From positions 186,001 through 250,000 of the forward strand of contig NZ_QGDT01000003.1 in the NCBI RefSeq assembly GCF_003149085.1: DNA of 64,000 bases. The letters are read 5' to 3'. Under the pieces are notes generated by a model, which saw only the letters and a program-made list of their open reading frames with translations, had not been told where the DNA came from and ran no database searches. Both the position numbers and the translations under genes were made by a program. Below, piece by piece: positions 16,412 to 26,497 of this stretch. Within the stretch, counting starts at the first letter, position 1, and each line of letters starts with the position of its first letter. The DNA comes from Dyadobacter jejuensis (lineage in GTDB: Bacteria; Bacteroidota; Bacteroidia; Cytophagales; Spirosomataceae).

Positions 16412-18529
16412 TTACGCTAAGTTAATATTAAAATCTCCATCCATTTCCAGCTTACCCTCTACGGGGTGGTCGGAACCAGGAATTTGAAAGCCTTTAATTT
16501 TAGTCGTTTTTCCCTTACTTAATAGGTCATAGACCTGCTTATTCGTCAGGGTTTTGCCCATTAGTTGATAGGGGATTTTAAAGCCACAGACCTGAAAATT
16601 GACGCACCCGAAGGCAGTTTTGCCCTTTTTGAGGAGTTTGTCCTTGCATTTGGGACAATGTAGCGTCTCGATATCGATTTCGGGCTTAGGTGGAGATTTC
16701 TTAGCGCTACCTGCCCCTTGGTCTGTTGTGGTCGTAGGCTCCGTGATAACGTTGATAATCCGACCATGCGTGCGTTTTACCTCCTGGGTCAGGTTTACTA
16801 CCATATCTATAAGTTCCTTTTTGAAGTCTTCTAGGGCATATTCTCCCTTTTCAATGAGTCGGAGCTTCTTTTCCCACAACCCAGTTAGTTCAGCACTTTT
16901 TAGGAGCTCTACCTGAATGGTGTCGATCAAATCCATGCCGGTTTGTGTGGCTACCAGATTTTTTTTCTTTTTTTCGATATATTTTCTTCGAAACAGGGTT
17001 TCTATAATATTGGCTCTGGTAGAGGGGCGACCGATCCCGTTGTCCTTCAAGAGTTCTCGCATTTCGTCATCGTCTACCTGCTTACCTGCCGTTTCCATGG
17101 CACGGAGCAAGGTGGCCTCGGTATAGTTTTTCGGAGGGGATGTTTTGCCATGGTGAATACGCGGTTCGTGGGGCCCGCTCTCACCTATTTCAAAATTGGG
17201 CATAACCTTCTCCGCCTCAGCAGCATCTTTTTTTGTGGCTGTTTCATGTTGGTATAATTCCCTCCACCCCATCTCCAAAATTTGCTTGCCGGTGGCCTTA
17301 AACTCCACCTGGCCTACTTTACCTAATACCGTTGTGGTAGCGACCCGGCATTCAGGATAAAATGCGGCCAACAACCGTCGGACAATCATGTCATATATCC
17401 TTTTTTCGTCCAACGACAGTGCTCCTGGGCTCACCCCCGTGGGTATGATGGCATGGTGGTCGGTTACCTTTTTATCGTCGAACACCGCCTTCAGCTTTGG
17501 GATGGGGTTGGCTAATATTACCTCTGTATACTGGCGATAAGGGGTGAGTTGTTGCAGGATTCCTGCCATTTTGGGATGAAGATCCTCCGAGAGGTAGGTG
17601 GTGTCTACCCTTGGATAGGTAACCAATTTCTTCTCATAGAGCAATTGGATATATTTGAGGGTATCCTCTGCCGAATAACCATACTTCTTGTTGGAGTCCA
17701 CCTGCAATGCCGTTAAATCGTACAGCTTGGGGTTTCCCTCTTTTCCCTCTTTCTTTTCGTAATCGGTAATTTCAAAAGGATGTTCCATTAAGTAGGCCAG
17801 TCCCTTCTCAGCCTTCTCAAACGTCTTAAGGCGGTCTATGGTAGCGGTGAACTCCGTTTCACGGTATATGGTCTTTAGCTCCCAATACTCCTCGATCACA
17901 AACTCATTGATTTCTTTCTGACGCTGTGCTATGATAGCCAGGGTAGGGGTTTGAACCCGTCCTATAGATAGTACCGCCTTGTTTTGCCCATACTTTTTGG
18001 TGAATAACCGGGTAGCATTCATCCCTAGTAGCCAGTCGCCAATGGCCCTGGCGCTTCCAGCGGCATAAAGGTTATCGAATTTCGATCCTTCTTGTAACTT
18101 TTCGAATCCTTCTTTAATGGCCACCTCGGTAAGGGAGGAGATCCACAGTCGCTTTACGGGCACGGTGCATTTTGCCTTCAGCAACACCCATCTTTGGATA
18201 AGTTCTCCTTCTTGCCCTGCATCCCCGCAGTTGATCACCTCATCGGCTTCCTGGACAAGCTTCTCTATAATGCCAAACTGCTTGAGTACCCCACTATTGT
18301 CGATGAGCTTTATTCCAAAACTTGGGGGGATCATAGGGAGATCTTCAAGCCTCCATGACTTCCATTGCGGGGTATAGTCATGAGGCTCCTTTAAGGTGCA
18401 AAAATGCCCAAAAGTCCAAGTTACCTGATATCCGTTGCCTTCGTAATATCCATCTTTTCTTTGCTTGGCACCGATTACTGAGGCAATATCCTTAGCTACA
18501 CTGGGTTTTTCGGCTATACAAACTTTCAT
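16412..18529 (-). CDS. topB: DNA topoisomerase III (type IA)
   Basis: The ATG at 18529 gives 705 residues beginning MKVCIAEKPSVA, the usual Toprim start. The frame extends 15 residues upstream but without similarity. The Toprim acidic residues lie in NCGDAGQEGE. The domain continues with SIGRVQTPTLAI, and the catalytic tyrosine is in LVTYPRVDT (about Y305). A C-terminal zinc-finger-like segment (CPKCKDKL...GCVNFQVCGF) is followed by a short repeat domain of the type that binds DNA. The enzyme relaxes or decatenates single-strand-containing DNA and commonly partners RecQ. It is monocistronic. Confidence 0.95.
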   Translation of the reverse strand: MKVCIAEKPSVAKDIASVIGAKQRKDGYYEGNGYQVTWTFGHFCTLKEPHDYTPQWKSWRLEDLPMIPPSFGIKLIDNSGVLKQFGIIEKLVQEADEVINCGDAGQEGELIQRWVLLKAKCTVPVKRLWISSLTEVAIKEGFEKLQEGSKFDNLYAAGSARAIGDWLLGMNATRLFTKKYGQNKAVLSIGRVQTPTLAIIAQRQKEINEFVIEEYWELKTIYRETEFTATIDRLKTFEKAEKGLAYLMEHPFEITDYEKKEGKEGNPKLYDLTALQVDSNKKYGYSAEDTLKYIQLLYEKKLVTYPRVDTTYLSEDLHPKMAGILQQLTPYRQYTEVILANPIPKLKAVFDDKKVTDHHAIIPTGVSPGALSLDEKRIYDMIVRRLLAAFYPECRVATTTVLGKVGQVEFKATGKQILEMGWRELYQHETATKKDAAEAEKVMPNFEIGESGPHEPRIHHGKTSPPKNYTEATLLRAMETAGKQVDDDEMRELLKDNGIGRPSTRANIIETLFRRKYIEKKKKNLVATQTGMDLIDTIQVELLKSAELTGLWEKKLRLIEKGEYALEDFKKELIDMVVNLTQEVKRTHGRIINVITEPTTTTDQGAGSAKKSPPKPEIDIETLHCPKCKDKLLKKGKTAFGCVNFQVCGFKIPYQLMGKTLTNKQVYDLLSKGKTTKIKGFQIPGSDHPVEGKLEMDGDFNINLA

Positions 18530-18879
18530 ATGGTTACTGAGGCAATTGCTTATTGATGACAAGGCTTCGATCATTGCCGAAGGCCTTTTTAAATTTTAAC
18601 TGCAAATATCCGAAAATTTATCCAGATAGAATTTATTATCCGCTGCTATACCTCTGCCTACAATCATTTCTTACCTCGTTGGTAGGTGTTTGTTCCGTGC
18701 GCTACTTTAATGCTTCGGTGGGAATATGCCCTAATGATTGCCGAAGACCAAAGTGATTTAAAGGAATGATCACTCGTAAAAGGGCTAGTAGTGTGTCGTA
18801 GTAAATATGTCTAAAAATACAAACAATTCGATAGAATAGCCCTGGAGTTGTATATCTTTGCGATACGAAAATAGTGAGT
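18530..18879. other. 350-base divergent spacer between topB and the acyltransferase gene
   Basis: No coding frame was supported. The 10-mer ATTGCCGAAG occurs twice (18573-18582 and 18737-18746). The second copy can pair with CTTCGG at 18713-18718 to form a short stem with a 22-base loop. A TAnnTTTG promoter box lies near the right end. The function of the repeated stem is unknown. Confidence 0.5.
18853..18860 (+). promoter_or_regulatory. Candidate promoter box TAnnTTTG for the acyltransferase gene
   Basis: TATCTTTG matches the -7 element of the main sigma factor of Bacteroidota. It stands 20 bases before the ATG at 18880. No good TTG element is seen at 17-23 bases upstream, so this is only a partial match. 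Confidence 0.4.
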
Positions 18880-20001
18880 ATGGTAAAAAAAGTAGGGAAG
18901 CAACAAATTGCCATCGTCCAAATTTTACGTGGCGTCGCAGCCGTGTTTGTTATGTTTTTTCATTACAAAAATGAGCTTGTGACGGATACTGCTTTACGGA
19001 ATGCATTGGATACAGTATTTAATGGAGGTTATGTAGGTGTCGACTTATTTTTTGTAATTAGTGGGTTTATCATGGTGTATATCACCCAAAAAAATGAGGG
19101 GGGTAGGCAGGAGGCCATTCGGTTTTTAAGGAAAAGGCTTATCAGAATAGTTCCACTTTACTGTATCAGCACCATAGCCTATTTGTATCTGATATGGCAA
19201 CCAGCGATGCAGCCCGATCTACTTAAGAATTTCGCTAGAAGTATGTTATTTCAGCCCTTCAACGCCACTCATTCTCCGTTTTACGGATATGCTAGTTTAC
19301 CGGTAGGCTGGACCCTGAATTATGAGTTTTATTTTTACTTATTGGTAGCTGTGAGCCTTCTTTTCGGAAGAATAAAATGGCTGATGTTTTTTGCCCTATT
19401 TTTGCTCCTACAGTTTGCATTGCCTCAGGGCTTTGGTGTGGAGCCCTTTTCTGCTCGTTATAATAGCCGCCGATTACTACCCGTTTTTTATCTATTATCC
19501 GACCCCATGATGTGGAACTTCCTATTTGGGATTGGCATAGGGTTTATCTTCGTCAATAAGCCAATTAAGGAAAGGTTATTACGGGTGTTCGGGAACGGTC
19601 TTGTTCTTTTGATCATCTTAGTAGTTTTTATTTGGAAGTATTTGACGGGTCATAAAATTGGGCATGGACCATTAGAAGCCGGGTGGATCCTAGCCCTTTT
19701 GTTCTTAGCTCTGCTTTTATGGAGTAGTCGCCTAAGCTGGGCCTCAAGGACTTGGATAACCTACCTGGGCGACATTTCCTTTTCCCTTTATCTGTGGCAT
19801 CTGCCTGTGCAGTTATTGGTTCAAAAAGTCCTTTATAGATTCGAATGGGGGCATCTAATCACCCATGGTTCCATCTTGGTGGTGAATGTTGTGTTGACGA
19901 TCGTCGTATCTCATTTTTCTTATAGGTATATAGAACGGTATACCATGAAATGGCCAGAAATAGCTTTACTAAAAAAGCATAAAGCACGAATTCCTCAGTA
20001 A
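18880..20001 (+). CDS. Acyltransferase 3 family membrane protein (OafA/YrhL type)
   Basis: I use the ATG at 18880 (373 residues). A GTG two codons earlier is possible. About ten membrane helices are seen. The diagnostic N-terminal features are QILRGVAAVFVMFFHY, with the conserved Arg and His, and GGYVGVDLFFVISGFIM. The end carries GDISFSLYLWHLPVQ. Members move acetyl or other acyl groups onto sugars of envelope polysaccharides or glycolipids. There is no attached SGNH domain. The gene overlaps the convergent hydrolase gene by 7 bases at the stops. The acceptor is unknown. Confidence 0.9.
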   Translation: MVKKVGKQQIAIVQILRGVAAVFVMFFHYKNELVTDTALRNALDTVFNGGYVGVDLFFVISGFIMVYITQKNEGGRQEAIRFLRKRLIRIVPLYCISTIAYLYLIWQPAMQPDLLKNFARSMLFQPFNATHSPFYGYASLPVGWTLNYEFYFYLLVAVSLLFGRIKWLMFFALFLLLQFALPQGFGVEPFSARYNSRRLLPVFYLLSDPMMWNFLFGIGIGFIFVNKPIKERLLRVFGNGLVLLIILVVFIWKYLTGHKIGHGPLEAGWILALLFLALLLWSSRLSWASRTWITYLGDISFSLYLWHLPVQLLVQKVLYRFEWGHLITHGSILVVNVVLTIVVSHFSYRYIERYTMKWPEIALLKKHKARIPQ

Positions 20002-21110
20002 GGTTGGTCCATCATCAGGTCGTAGTCCTTATAGATCCGTTGTCTATAGTCTTTGTTCCATAATCTTCGGATAAAGGCGGCATATTGGTCTACGATATAC
20101 TGGTTAGGGAATGCCAGTAAATGGCCTTGGCCCGTTTCAATGTTCAATTGTGTGGCAATGCCATGTTCGGCCAGTTTTTTAGACAGGCTGTCGGAGCCTA
20201 TACAATTAAAATAATGATTACAACCGAAAAGGGGACCTAGGATATTGGGTAAAATATCGTCTTTTTCTTTCTGAAAGAATAGCGTTGGTCGGGCATTTGT
20301 GGCTCGAAATTGGTTGCTAACCGGTAGGGCGAATCCTGTTGTGGTAAGTAAGCCGCGGAGCTTGAATTGTCGATGGGCCTGAAGGGCGTCTAATGGCCCT
20401 AGTACAGACGAAATGCCTGGGAATAGAGACGAAAAGTCTCGCTCGGTCATATATGCCAAGGAGGCGATTACGATAGCACCGGCGCTACTTCCTGCCAAAA
20501 AAACCTGAGCGCTGTCGAGGCCAAATTGCTCGGATTGACTCAGAAAGAAATGTAAGGCAGTAAAGGTATCTTGGGTAGCTCTATAAATAGCCTTTGCGAC
20601 TTCCTGACTATTACTTCCGCAGGCATCCTGCTGAGAGCCTCCAGCAAAGCCCAGTCGGTAATCGATGGTAGCGACGGCAAATCCTTTTTGGGCAAGGAGC
20701 TTAGCTTTCTCCAGTTCTAGCCCCCGATCTCCAAAAAGCAAGGCCCCTTCATGTAATATCAGAATAAATGGTCTACGGCTCATCGTATCGGGATGTGGAG
20801 CTACAAACGTAAAACCTAAAGTGGTTGACTTTCCAGAAAAGTCTGGCTGTTGGGAATATTGCCCATCCATATGGGTCAGTTCCGATAGTTCGAATATTTG
20901 CTGGGTACCAAACCTCTGGCTAGCCCCTAACAGGCTATCGGTGTCACTGGTGCGCGTCGTGTCGAGTACGAAATCGGGGTGCTCCGGGATAGGGACTCCA
21001 ACCAGCGTGTCACCAGAGGGGGTAGGGTCGGTTTTGGTGCGGTGTGAGAAGCAGTGGGTGCACCAGAACAGAACCGAGAGCAAGCATAGATTGATGATTA
21101 GGGATTTCAA
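19995..21110 (-). CDS. Exported alpha/beta hydrolase (carboxylesterase/lipase-like)
   Basis: The 371-residue protein must start at TTG (21110), because no in-frame ATG exists before the next upstream stop. An N-terminal hydrophobic signal (LIINLCLLSVLFW) is followed by cysteines that may or may not form a lipobox. The oxyanion region is ILHEGALLFGDRG, the nucleophile lies in LAGSSAGAIV, and a late His occurs in GQGHLLAFP. It looks like an esterase or lipase of the exported BD-FAE/carboxylesterase group. Substrate unknown. Confidence 0.8.
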   Translation of the reverse strand: MKSLIINLCLLSVLFWCTHCFSHRTKTDPTPSGDTLVGVPIPEHPDFVLDTTRTSDTDSLLGASQRFGTQQIFELSELTHMDGQYSQQPDFSGKSTTLGFTFVAPHPDTMSRRPFILILHEGALLFGDRGLELEKAKLLAQKGFAVATIDYRLGFAGGSQQDACGSNSQEVAKAIYRATQDTFTALHFFLSQSEQFGLDSAQVFLAGSSAGAIVIASLAYMTERDFSSLFPGISSVLGPLDALQAHRQFKLRGLLTTTGFALPVSNQFRATNARPTLFFQKEKDDILPNILGPLFGCNHYFNCIGSDSLSKKLAEHGIATQLNIETGQGHLLAFPNQYIVDQYAAFIRRLWNKDYRQRIYKDYDLMMDQPY

Positions 21111-21250
21111 AATGTAGTGCAGGAATAACGAAGGTTGAAATAGTATGAGATCAAAATGCTGGTTCTCGTATAAATTTACAAATTAAACGGCTGATTTGTC
21201 AATATTGAGCTATAAGTTCTTTAATATTGAACTTTTAATACGCGCTACCA

Positions 21251-21832
21251 ATGAAGAAATTTGAAGATGCCATCGCCCGATTTGACGAATACAACCGTCG
21301 GGACCCGAATATGATCATTCATCAGGGACAACGTTGGCCACAAGAGTACTTATTTGCCCTTATGAGATCCGAGTGGGTACGTAAGTTGAAACCCGATGCC
21401 TCGGATCAGTTGATGCTGGCCGCCCATTGCCAGCACTTAGGAAGATGGGCCATAGCCAGGAAGAGTTATCCCGATGGTCGGCTGGGGTATTTGAAATGGC
21501 GGAGTGACCTAGGGAAGTACCATGCGCAAATTGCGTCTGAAATCCTTTCGGCAGTGGGGTATTCAGAAGCTGAAATTAAGGAAGTGACCTCCATAGTACT
21601 CAAGCAGAAGATTAAGCAGAACCAGGAAGTACAGACCATTGAGGACGCCCTTTGTCTTGTTTTTCTACAATATCAATACGACGACCTACTCGAGAAACAT
21701 TCTGAAGATAAGATGGTTTCTATTTTAAGGAAAACATGGGCTAAGATGAGCGACGTGGGCCGGGACTATGCCGTTCGCCTGTCCTTAAGCCCTAGAGGTC
21801 GTGCTTTATTGAACCTTGCCTTGAATTCCTAA
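21251..21832 (+). CDS. DUF4202 family protein
   Basis: This cytoplasmic protein has 193 residues and resembles DUF4202. Notable segments are DEYNRRDPN, WPQEYLFALMRSEWV, LAAHCQHLGRWAIARKSYP and GYLKWRSDLGKYHA. Histidines and acidic residues spaced through an all-helical chain give it the look of an HD-like hydrolase, but the classical HD doublet is not present. It ends 5 bases before the convergent L,D-transpeptidase stop. No function is known for the family. Confidence 0.8.
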   Translation: MKKFEDAIARFDEYNRRDPNMIIHQGQRWPQEYLFALMRSEWVRKLKPDASDQLMLAAHCQHLGRWAIARKSYPDGRLGYLKWRSDLGKYHAQIASEILSAVGYSEAEIKEVTSIVLKQKIKQNQEVQTIEDALCLVFLQYQYDDLLEKHSEDKMVSILRKTWAKMSDVGRDYAVRLSLSPRGRALLNLALNS

Positions 21833-21837
21833 TAGGG

Positions 21838-23439
21838 CTATTCAGTTCCATTTTTGACGGCCTCTTTAAAAAGACGTTTGGCCATTTTTTGATCATGGCC
21901 ATAGATGTCTCTTCGGAAATTCAATTCACCTTCCTGGTCGACCCAACAAGTGAAATACCCTATGAATACCGGAACTTGATCCTGTTTTGGTAGGGCCACA
22001 TATTTCTCTTTACCGGCCTGCATGGCCTCTTCTATGCGTGCAGGAGTCCACAGACTGTCTTTTCGTAACAGAAACTCGGCCAATCGTGTGGGTTCAGAGA
22101 GCCGAATACAACCATGGCTAAAGGCTCGAGTGGATTCTGAAAAAAGACTTTTGGAGGGCGTGTCATGTAAGTATATATTATAACTGTTTGGGAACAAGAA
22201 TTTGACCAATCCGAGGGAGTTCCTAACCCCTGGCTTTTGGCGTACTCTATTGCCCACCCATTCCATATTATGTTTGGCTAGGTAATTCCTGTTACGCCGT
22301 ATTCCAGGTAATATTTCATTTTTCAATATACTATTTGGAATGTTCCAGTAGGGACTGAAAACGATCTGGCTAACGTTTCCTGAAAATATGACCGTGCTAT
22401 GAGCCTGTGAACCCACTACTACCGCCATATTGAAGGCCAATTGTCCCTGTTCATAGACGTGCAGCGTGTATTCGGGGATGTTAACTAACAGGTAGTCGGA
22501 AGTAGGGGTAGGAGGAAGCCAGCGCATTCTTTCCATATTGATGAGAATCTGCTGAATTCTAGTAGTCAAGGGTACATTTATTTCTCGCATAAAAGCCGGG
22601 CCTATTTCTCCATCCTGCCTTAGTCCCATTCTTTTTTGAAAGCGCTTGACACCCTGCAACATGGTAGAGTCGAAAAGCTGCGTAGTGTCGGGATGGGGCA
22701 GGTCGCCATAGAAATACATCCGGTCTTTGATATGGCGGAGTACCGGATCCTGATCCTTTATTTTTAGCACTTTCTTGATCGAAAGTGTTACCCAGTGCCT
22801 ATCCCCATAGGCATAACATTCCGATAGCTTGTTCTTTAGTAAATTATATTGGATGTTTATCGGCTCGTACCGGGCCACATCCTTACCGTTGTTTAGGATC
22901 AAAGAATCCAGAAAAGCGGTCAGGTCCAATTTTTTGCGAGGGATATACCAGTTCAGTTCATGAACATCCAGCTGAGCGTCCCCGTTATAGACTTTTTGAC
23001 TGTATTTGAAAAACTGGTTTGTGAGTGCCAGTTCCGTATGGATTATGTTGCTATCCCTAGGGTTTATACGTTCCAACTCCTCCAAGGCCTCAATGGAGGC
23101 TAGGAGGGCTGGGTTGTATAAGGAGCTGTCGCCAGAATAATGCAGGTAGTCGAGTTGCATGCTCAAAAAACTGGTGACGACTTCGGACATACCGTCAGGG
23201 AAAAACCAGGCCATCTGAAAGTTCCTTTGGTTGTAGAAGCTCAGGAGTCGGATGCTATCTTCGGCCGAGGTGAATTTGCTATACTCGGCAACTTGGGAAC
23301 TATCCAAAAAAAGCTCTGAATAGGCATTGCTTACCGTGATGGTCGTATCGCGTGTAGTGACTATCGCCTCCTTATCCGTAGTACGGCAGGAGCTAATAAG
23401 GAAGGTGATTGATAGTATTGCGAGAGCTGCTTTTATCAT
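21838..23439 (-). CDS. L,D-transpeptidase lipoprotein (YkuD, with scaffold and peptidoglycan-binding domains)
   Basis: The enzyme cross-links peptidoglycan stems or attaches proteins to them in the periplasm. This 533-residue protein has a lipoprotein signal with lipid cysteine C18 (FLISSC). A helical scaffold region follows (about 40-270), then a peptidoglycan-binding-like segment (RFQKRMGLRQDGEIGPAF, near 285-305). A YkuD domain with the active site SHGCIRLSEP (catalytic Cys near 443) comes last. The large N-terminal part is typical of YcbB-like (LdtD) enzymes. It is monocistronic, with a TAGCTTTG box immediately upstream. Confidence 0.9.
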   Translation of the reverse strand: MIKAALAILSITFLISSCRTTDKEAIVTTRDTTITVSNAYSELFLDSSQVAEYSKFTSAEDSIRLLSFYNQRNFQMAWFFPDGMSEVVTSFLSMQLDYLHYSGDSSLYNPALLASIEALEELERINPRDSNIIHTELALTNQFFKYSQKVYNGDAQLDVHELNWYIPRKKLDLTAFLDSLILNNGKDVARYEPINIQYNLLKNKLSECYAYGDRHWVTLSIKKVLKIKDQDPVLRHIKDRMYFYGDLPHPDTTQLFDSTMLQGVKRFQKRMGLRQDGEIGPAFMREINVPLTTRIQQILINMERMRWLPPTPTSDYLLVNIPEYTLHVYEQGQLAFNMAVVVGSQAHSTVIFSGNVSQIVFSPYWNIPNSILKNEILPGIRRNRNYLAKHNMEWVGNRVRQKPGVRNSLGLVKFLFPNSYNIYLHDTPSKSLFSESTRAFSHGCIRLSEPTRLAEFLLRKDSLWTPARIEEAMQAGKEKYVALPKQDQVPVFIGYFTCWVDQEGELNFRRDIYGHDQKMAKRLFKEAVKNGTE

Positions 23440-23446
23440 GGTGGGG

Positions 23447-23473
23447 CAAAGCTAAGAGACCGTATGTCAGCAA
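23447..23473 (-). promoter_or_regulatory. Candidate promoter for the L,D-transpeptidase gene
   Basis: Read on the minus strand, TTG at 23473-23471 is followed after 16 bases by TAGCTTTG at 23454-23447. This is close to the Bacteroidota consensus TTG-N17-23-TAnnTTTG. The ATG at 23439 follows after 7 bases, so the 5' leader would be nearly absent. Confidence 0.4.
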
Positions 23474-23521
23474 TAATACTCTATTTGTTTGAGTATAAAA
23501 AATTACCGAAGGTCATATCTG

Positions 23522-23779
23522 CTAGGCCACCAGACTGAACAGCAATACCAGGATCCAGGGCAAAATATTGAGGCTCGCGCCCACCAAGCATTTGCCTGCC
23601 ACTTTGTTGATCATAGCACCAGCCATTGTAAATGCTAAGAGGAGTAGGCATTTGGCGAAGGTAATAATTATGATACCCTGTTCGGATTCGCCATAAGCCA
23701 AATGCCTACAGCTGATGAGCAGTAGGTATAAGGCAATAAAAAGATTAGTAACATATAGAATTCTAAATATACTATTCAT
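23522..23779 (-). CDS. Small integral membrane protein
   Basis: The 85-residue protein appears to span the membrane three times (about 8-25, 36-58 and 64-84). The only polar part is a short SCRHLAYGESEQG loop. I do not recognise a family. The gene stands alone between the L,D-transpeptidase and the outer-membrane receptor, all on the minus strand, 82 bases before the former. A real gene is supported by the consistent hydrophobic pattern and good start. Confidence 0.65.
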   Translation of the reverse strand: MNSIFRILYVTNLFIALYLLLISCRHLAYGESEQGIIIITFAKCLLLLAFTMAGAMINKVAGKCLVGASLNILPWILVLLFSLVA

Positions 23780-23860
23780 TTCTATGCTCGTTCTTGATTG
23801 TTTAGGAAGGGTTGAGTAGTGTCATGAAACAAAATGTTCCGTGAGTAGTCGACGACCGTT

Positions 23861-23901
23861 AATAAAAAGCCATTCCCAAAGATCATACTTTAGGAATGGC
23901 T
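23861..23901 (-). terminator. Terminator of the outer-membrane receptor gene
   Basis: The 9-bp arms AGCCATTCC/GGAATGGCT, extended by AAAG/CTTT after one mismatch, are followed on the minus strand by a TTTTTATT tract. It lies about 80 bases after the receptor stop. Confidence 0.75.
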
Positions 23902-23979
23902 AATCAAGTTTAAGACCATTTAATTGTGACTGAATGAGTAAATGGTAAATATATTGCGTAAACGTTGCAGATTCATTGA

Positions 23980-26439
23980 TTAAAATTCACGATCACCAAA
24001 TTCACTGGACGGCAAGTTGGCTTTTTTGCCAAGGCTATTCAGATTGAAAGAAAGATTGATCATGAATATATCAGTTTCTTGAATATAATTGGTTGTGGTG
24101 AAAAAGTTGGTGCCCGAGGTGGTTATTCTTTGTTGGTTCGTTCCGAACAGCCCCATGTCAATGTTCTGCCATTGCAAATTGGCTACCAATTTGCCCTCCA
24201 TAAAGGTTTTGCGAACCGAAAGATTGGGCAATACAAACCGCGAGTCTTCCCCTTGAGCGGTAATCCTTTTGGATAAATAATTTACCCCCGCTTGGATCGT
24301 GACGGAATTGGTGGGTTGGAAAGTCGTGTTGGCATTGATACTATATACCCAGCTGGAAGTGTTAACCTTTACTTGGTCATTGAACAATGAGCCTTTGATT
24401 TGATAATGGTACAGATTTCCTCCGGCGTATATTTGCCACCATTTCGAAATTTTTGTAGACGTTCCCATCTCGAGTCCCCATTTTGTGGCCTTGCCAGCGT
24501 TGGTATAAATGCGGTTGAGTATGGTATCGTTATATACTTGGTTTACCCGGTTTACTACGTTATTGACTCCCTGATAGTAGCTCGTCAAAAATACATTGCC
24601 TTTATCATAGTTTTTGACGATACCCAGTTCGACTTGGTCTATCATTTCGGGTAGTATATCCGGGTCGCCCTGTTCGAGCGTTTCGGAGTGTTCACGTTCG
24701 GGATAGGGGTTAAGTTCATTATTGGTAGACCGTTGAATTCGTTTATTATAAGAAGCTTTCGCTATCAGTTGCTCAGTTAAGGAATATTGTAGGTTAACCG
24801 ATGGAAACAAGTTGCTTAAGTTGAGGTGGCGGGGCGTAATACCGTCGGCCTCAAATACTCGCTTGGCGTATTCATAGCGCAAACCAGCCACATATTCCAA
24901 TTTATTGAATTTCGAGCTATATTGTCCATACACCGCATGAATGTCGTTGCTAACCCTAGTGGAACTGCTGAACTCAGGAATTACCACAAAGCTACCGTCC
25001 GACAGATTTTGCTGCAGATAAGTAAAGTTACCCTTTTGGAGCTGGTGGCGAAACTGGTATCCAGTCTCAAGCTTGCCAGATCCTACTTTTAGGCTATAAT
25101 CGGCCTTCGCCCTATAGGCCGTTAGCGGATTACTACTAGGGTTTTCGGTATATTGTAGGAGTTCCGAACGACTCGGTTCTGCTATATTCCTGTTGGTGGT
25201 GAGGCCTTGCAGATCGGCATGTTCTAACAATCCCGAGAGTTTTAAGCTAGACTTGGAACTCAAGGTGAGGGTATAATCCAAATTCCCTAAAGTGATTCTC
25301 GACGATTTATCGGCAATATTACTGTTAAAATAGTCGATTTGACCCACGTTTTCTCCGGTGGAAAGGAGGGTCTTGGTGTTATTATAGACGATATCGGCTC
25401 GTCGGGCTTGGGAGCGATAGCCATGGTAGAAGCCCCCAGTAATGGTATTTTTGGTGTTGATGCTATAGCTGGCCTGGCCCCGTGCCGTATAGGAATATTT
25501 TTTAAAGCTTCTTTCGCCTACAGATGGAAACGAGGTAAAGACGCCGTCGATGGTCGTATTGACATCACCAACCCTACGCCCTGTTAAGTCATTTCTTAGG
25601 AAATTGCCCCCCACACTGATGTCCCACTTTTTGTTGCGAAAGTTCATGGTTACATCGGCGCCATAGCGTTGTGGGTTACGAAGGTTGTCATAGGTCTTTA
25701 CCGAAGGCAATCCGCCCTGTATATTGGCCATTATGGAAAGATCGTCCTTGGTCGACTGCTTCGTCTGGATGTTAATGATGCCCGCTTTTCCGTCAGGATC
25801 GTTACTGGCCGAAGGTGAGCTTATAATTTCTACATTTTCGATAGCGTTGGCCGGTAGTTGGCTCAATATGGTGCTAGCGTCGGTAAGCACGGGGCGGCCA
25901 TTGATCAGTACCAAAAAGCCAGAGGATCCCCGAAGGGATATTTGTCCCTCGGCATTGATGCTCACCGATGGCGTGTTGCGAATGACGTCCAGAGCTGTGC
26001 CCCCTTGGCTTCCTAGAAATTGGTTGGCCTGGAAGACCTGCCTATCAATTTTGTTGGTAATGAGTTCTTTTTGGCCTTGAATGACTATTGAATTCAAACG
26101 AACAGTACTCGGTTCGATTTGTAAGGCAGGTAGTTCCATATTGGGGCTCGTTCCATTCAGCAGGATGGTGGTAGAGCGATGGCTCAAATAGCCTATATAA
26201 TTTACTTCGAGATAGTAACTCCCCTTAGGCACTCGTTCAATCTGAAAATAGCCAAGACTGTCGGAGAGGGTTCCGTTCACAAGGGTGGAATCCCCACTAA
26301 GGAATATTGCTACCGAGGCAAAGGGAAGGGGGGACTGGTCTTGCTGGTCGATCACACGTCCTTTGAGGGTAGTTCGATTCTGGGCGAAGATGCTGAAACT
26401 CAATAAAAATAACAACGGGAATAGAATACTTTTTTTCAT
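23980..26439 (-). CDS. Outer-membrane beta-barrel receptor (TonB-dependent receptor-like)
   Basis: The 819-residue protein has a signal peptide ending near FAQ (residue 20). A CarboxypepD regulatory-like domain (about 22-110) starts with TTLKGRVIDQQDQSPLPFA. A plug-like domain (about 115-230) contains ALDVIRNTPSVSINAEGQISLRG segments, and a long outer-membrane beta-barrel completes it. It belongs to the outer membrane beta-barrel family typical of Bacteroidota rather than to SusC, and no SusD partner is nearby. The ligand is unknown. It is transcribed away from the AraC regulator in tandem, 116 bases downstream of it, so control by that regulator is possible. Confidence 0.88.
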   Translation of the reverse strand: MKKSILFPLLFLLSFSIFAQNRTTLKGRVIDQQDQSPLPFASVAIFLSGDSTLVNGTLSDSLGYFQIERVPKGSYYLEVNYIGYLSHRSTTILLNGTSPNMELPALQIEPSTVRLNSIVIQGQKELITNKIDRQVFQANQFLGSQGGTALDVIRNTPSVSINAEGQISLRGSSGFLVLINGRPVLTDASTILSQLPANAIENVEIISSPSASNDPDGKAGIINIQTKQSTKDDLSIMANIQGGLPSVKTYDNLRNPQRYGADVTMNFRNKKWDISVGGNFLRNDLTGRRVGDVNTTIDGVFTSFPSVGERSFKKYSYTARGQASYSINTKNTITGGFYHGYRSQARRADIVYNNTKTLLSTGENVGQIDYFNSNIADKSSRITLGNLDYTLTLSSKSSLKLSGLLEHADLQGLTTNRNIAEPSRSELLQYTENPSSNPLTAYRAKADYSLKVGSGKLETGYQFRHQLQKGNFTYLQQNLSDGSFVVIPEFSSSTRVSNDIHAVYGQYSSKFNKLEYVAGLRYEYAKRVFEADGITPRHLNLSNLFPSVNLQYSLTEQLIAKASYNKRIQRSTNNELNPYPEREHSETLEQGDPDILPEMIDQVELGIVKNYDKGNVFLTSYYQGVNNVVNRVNQVYNDTILNRIYTNAGKATKWGLEMGTSTKISKWWQIYAGGNLYHYQIKGSLFNDQVKVNTSSWVYSINANTTFQPTNSVTIQAGVNYLSKRITAQGEDSRFVLPNLSVRKTFMEGKLVANLQWQNIDMGLFGTNQQRITTSGTNFFTTTNYIQETDIFMINLSFNLNSLGKKANLPSSEFGDREF

Positions 26440-26497
26440 GGATAGACTTTAAGTTTGCGGCTCATTGGATTGAATACCATTATAATTTTCGTTTTAA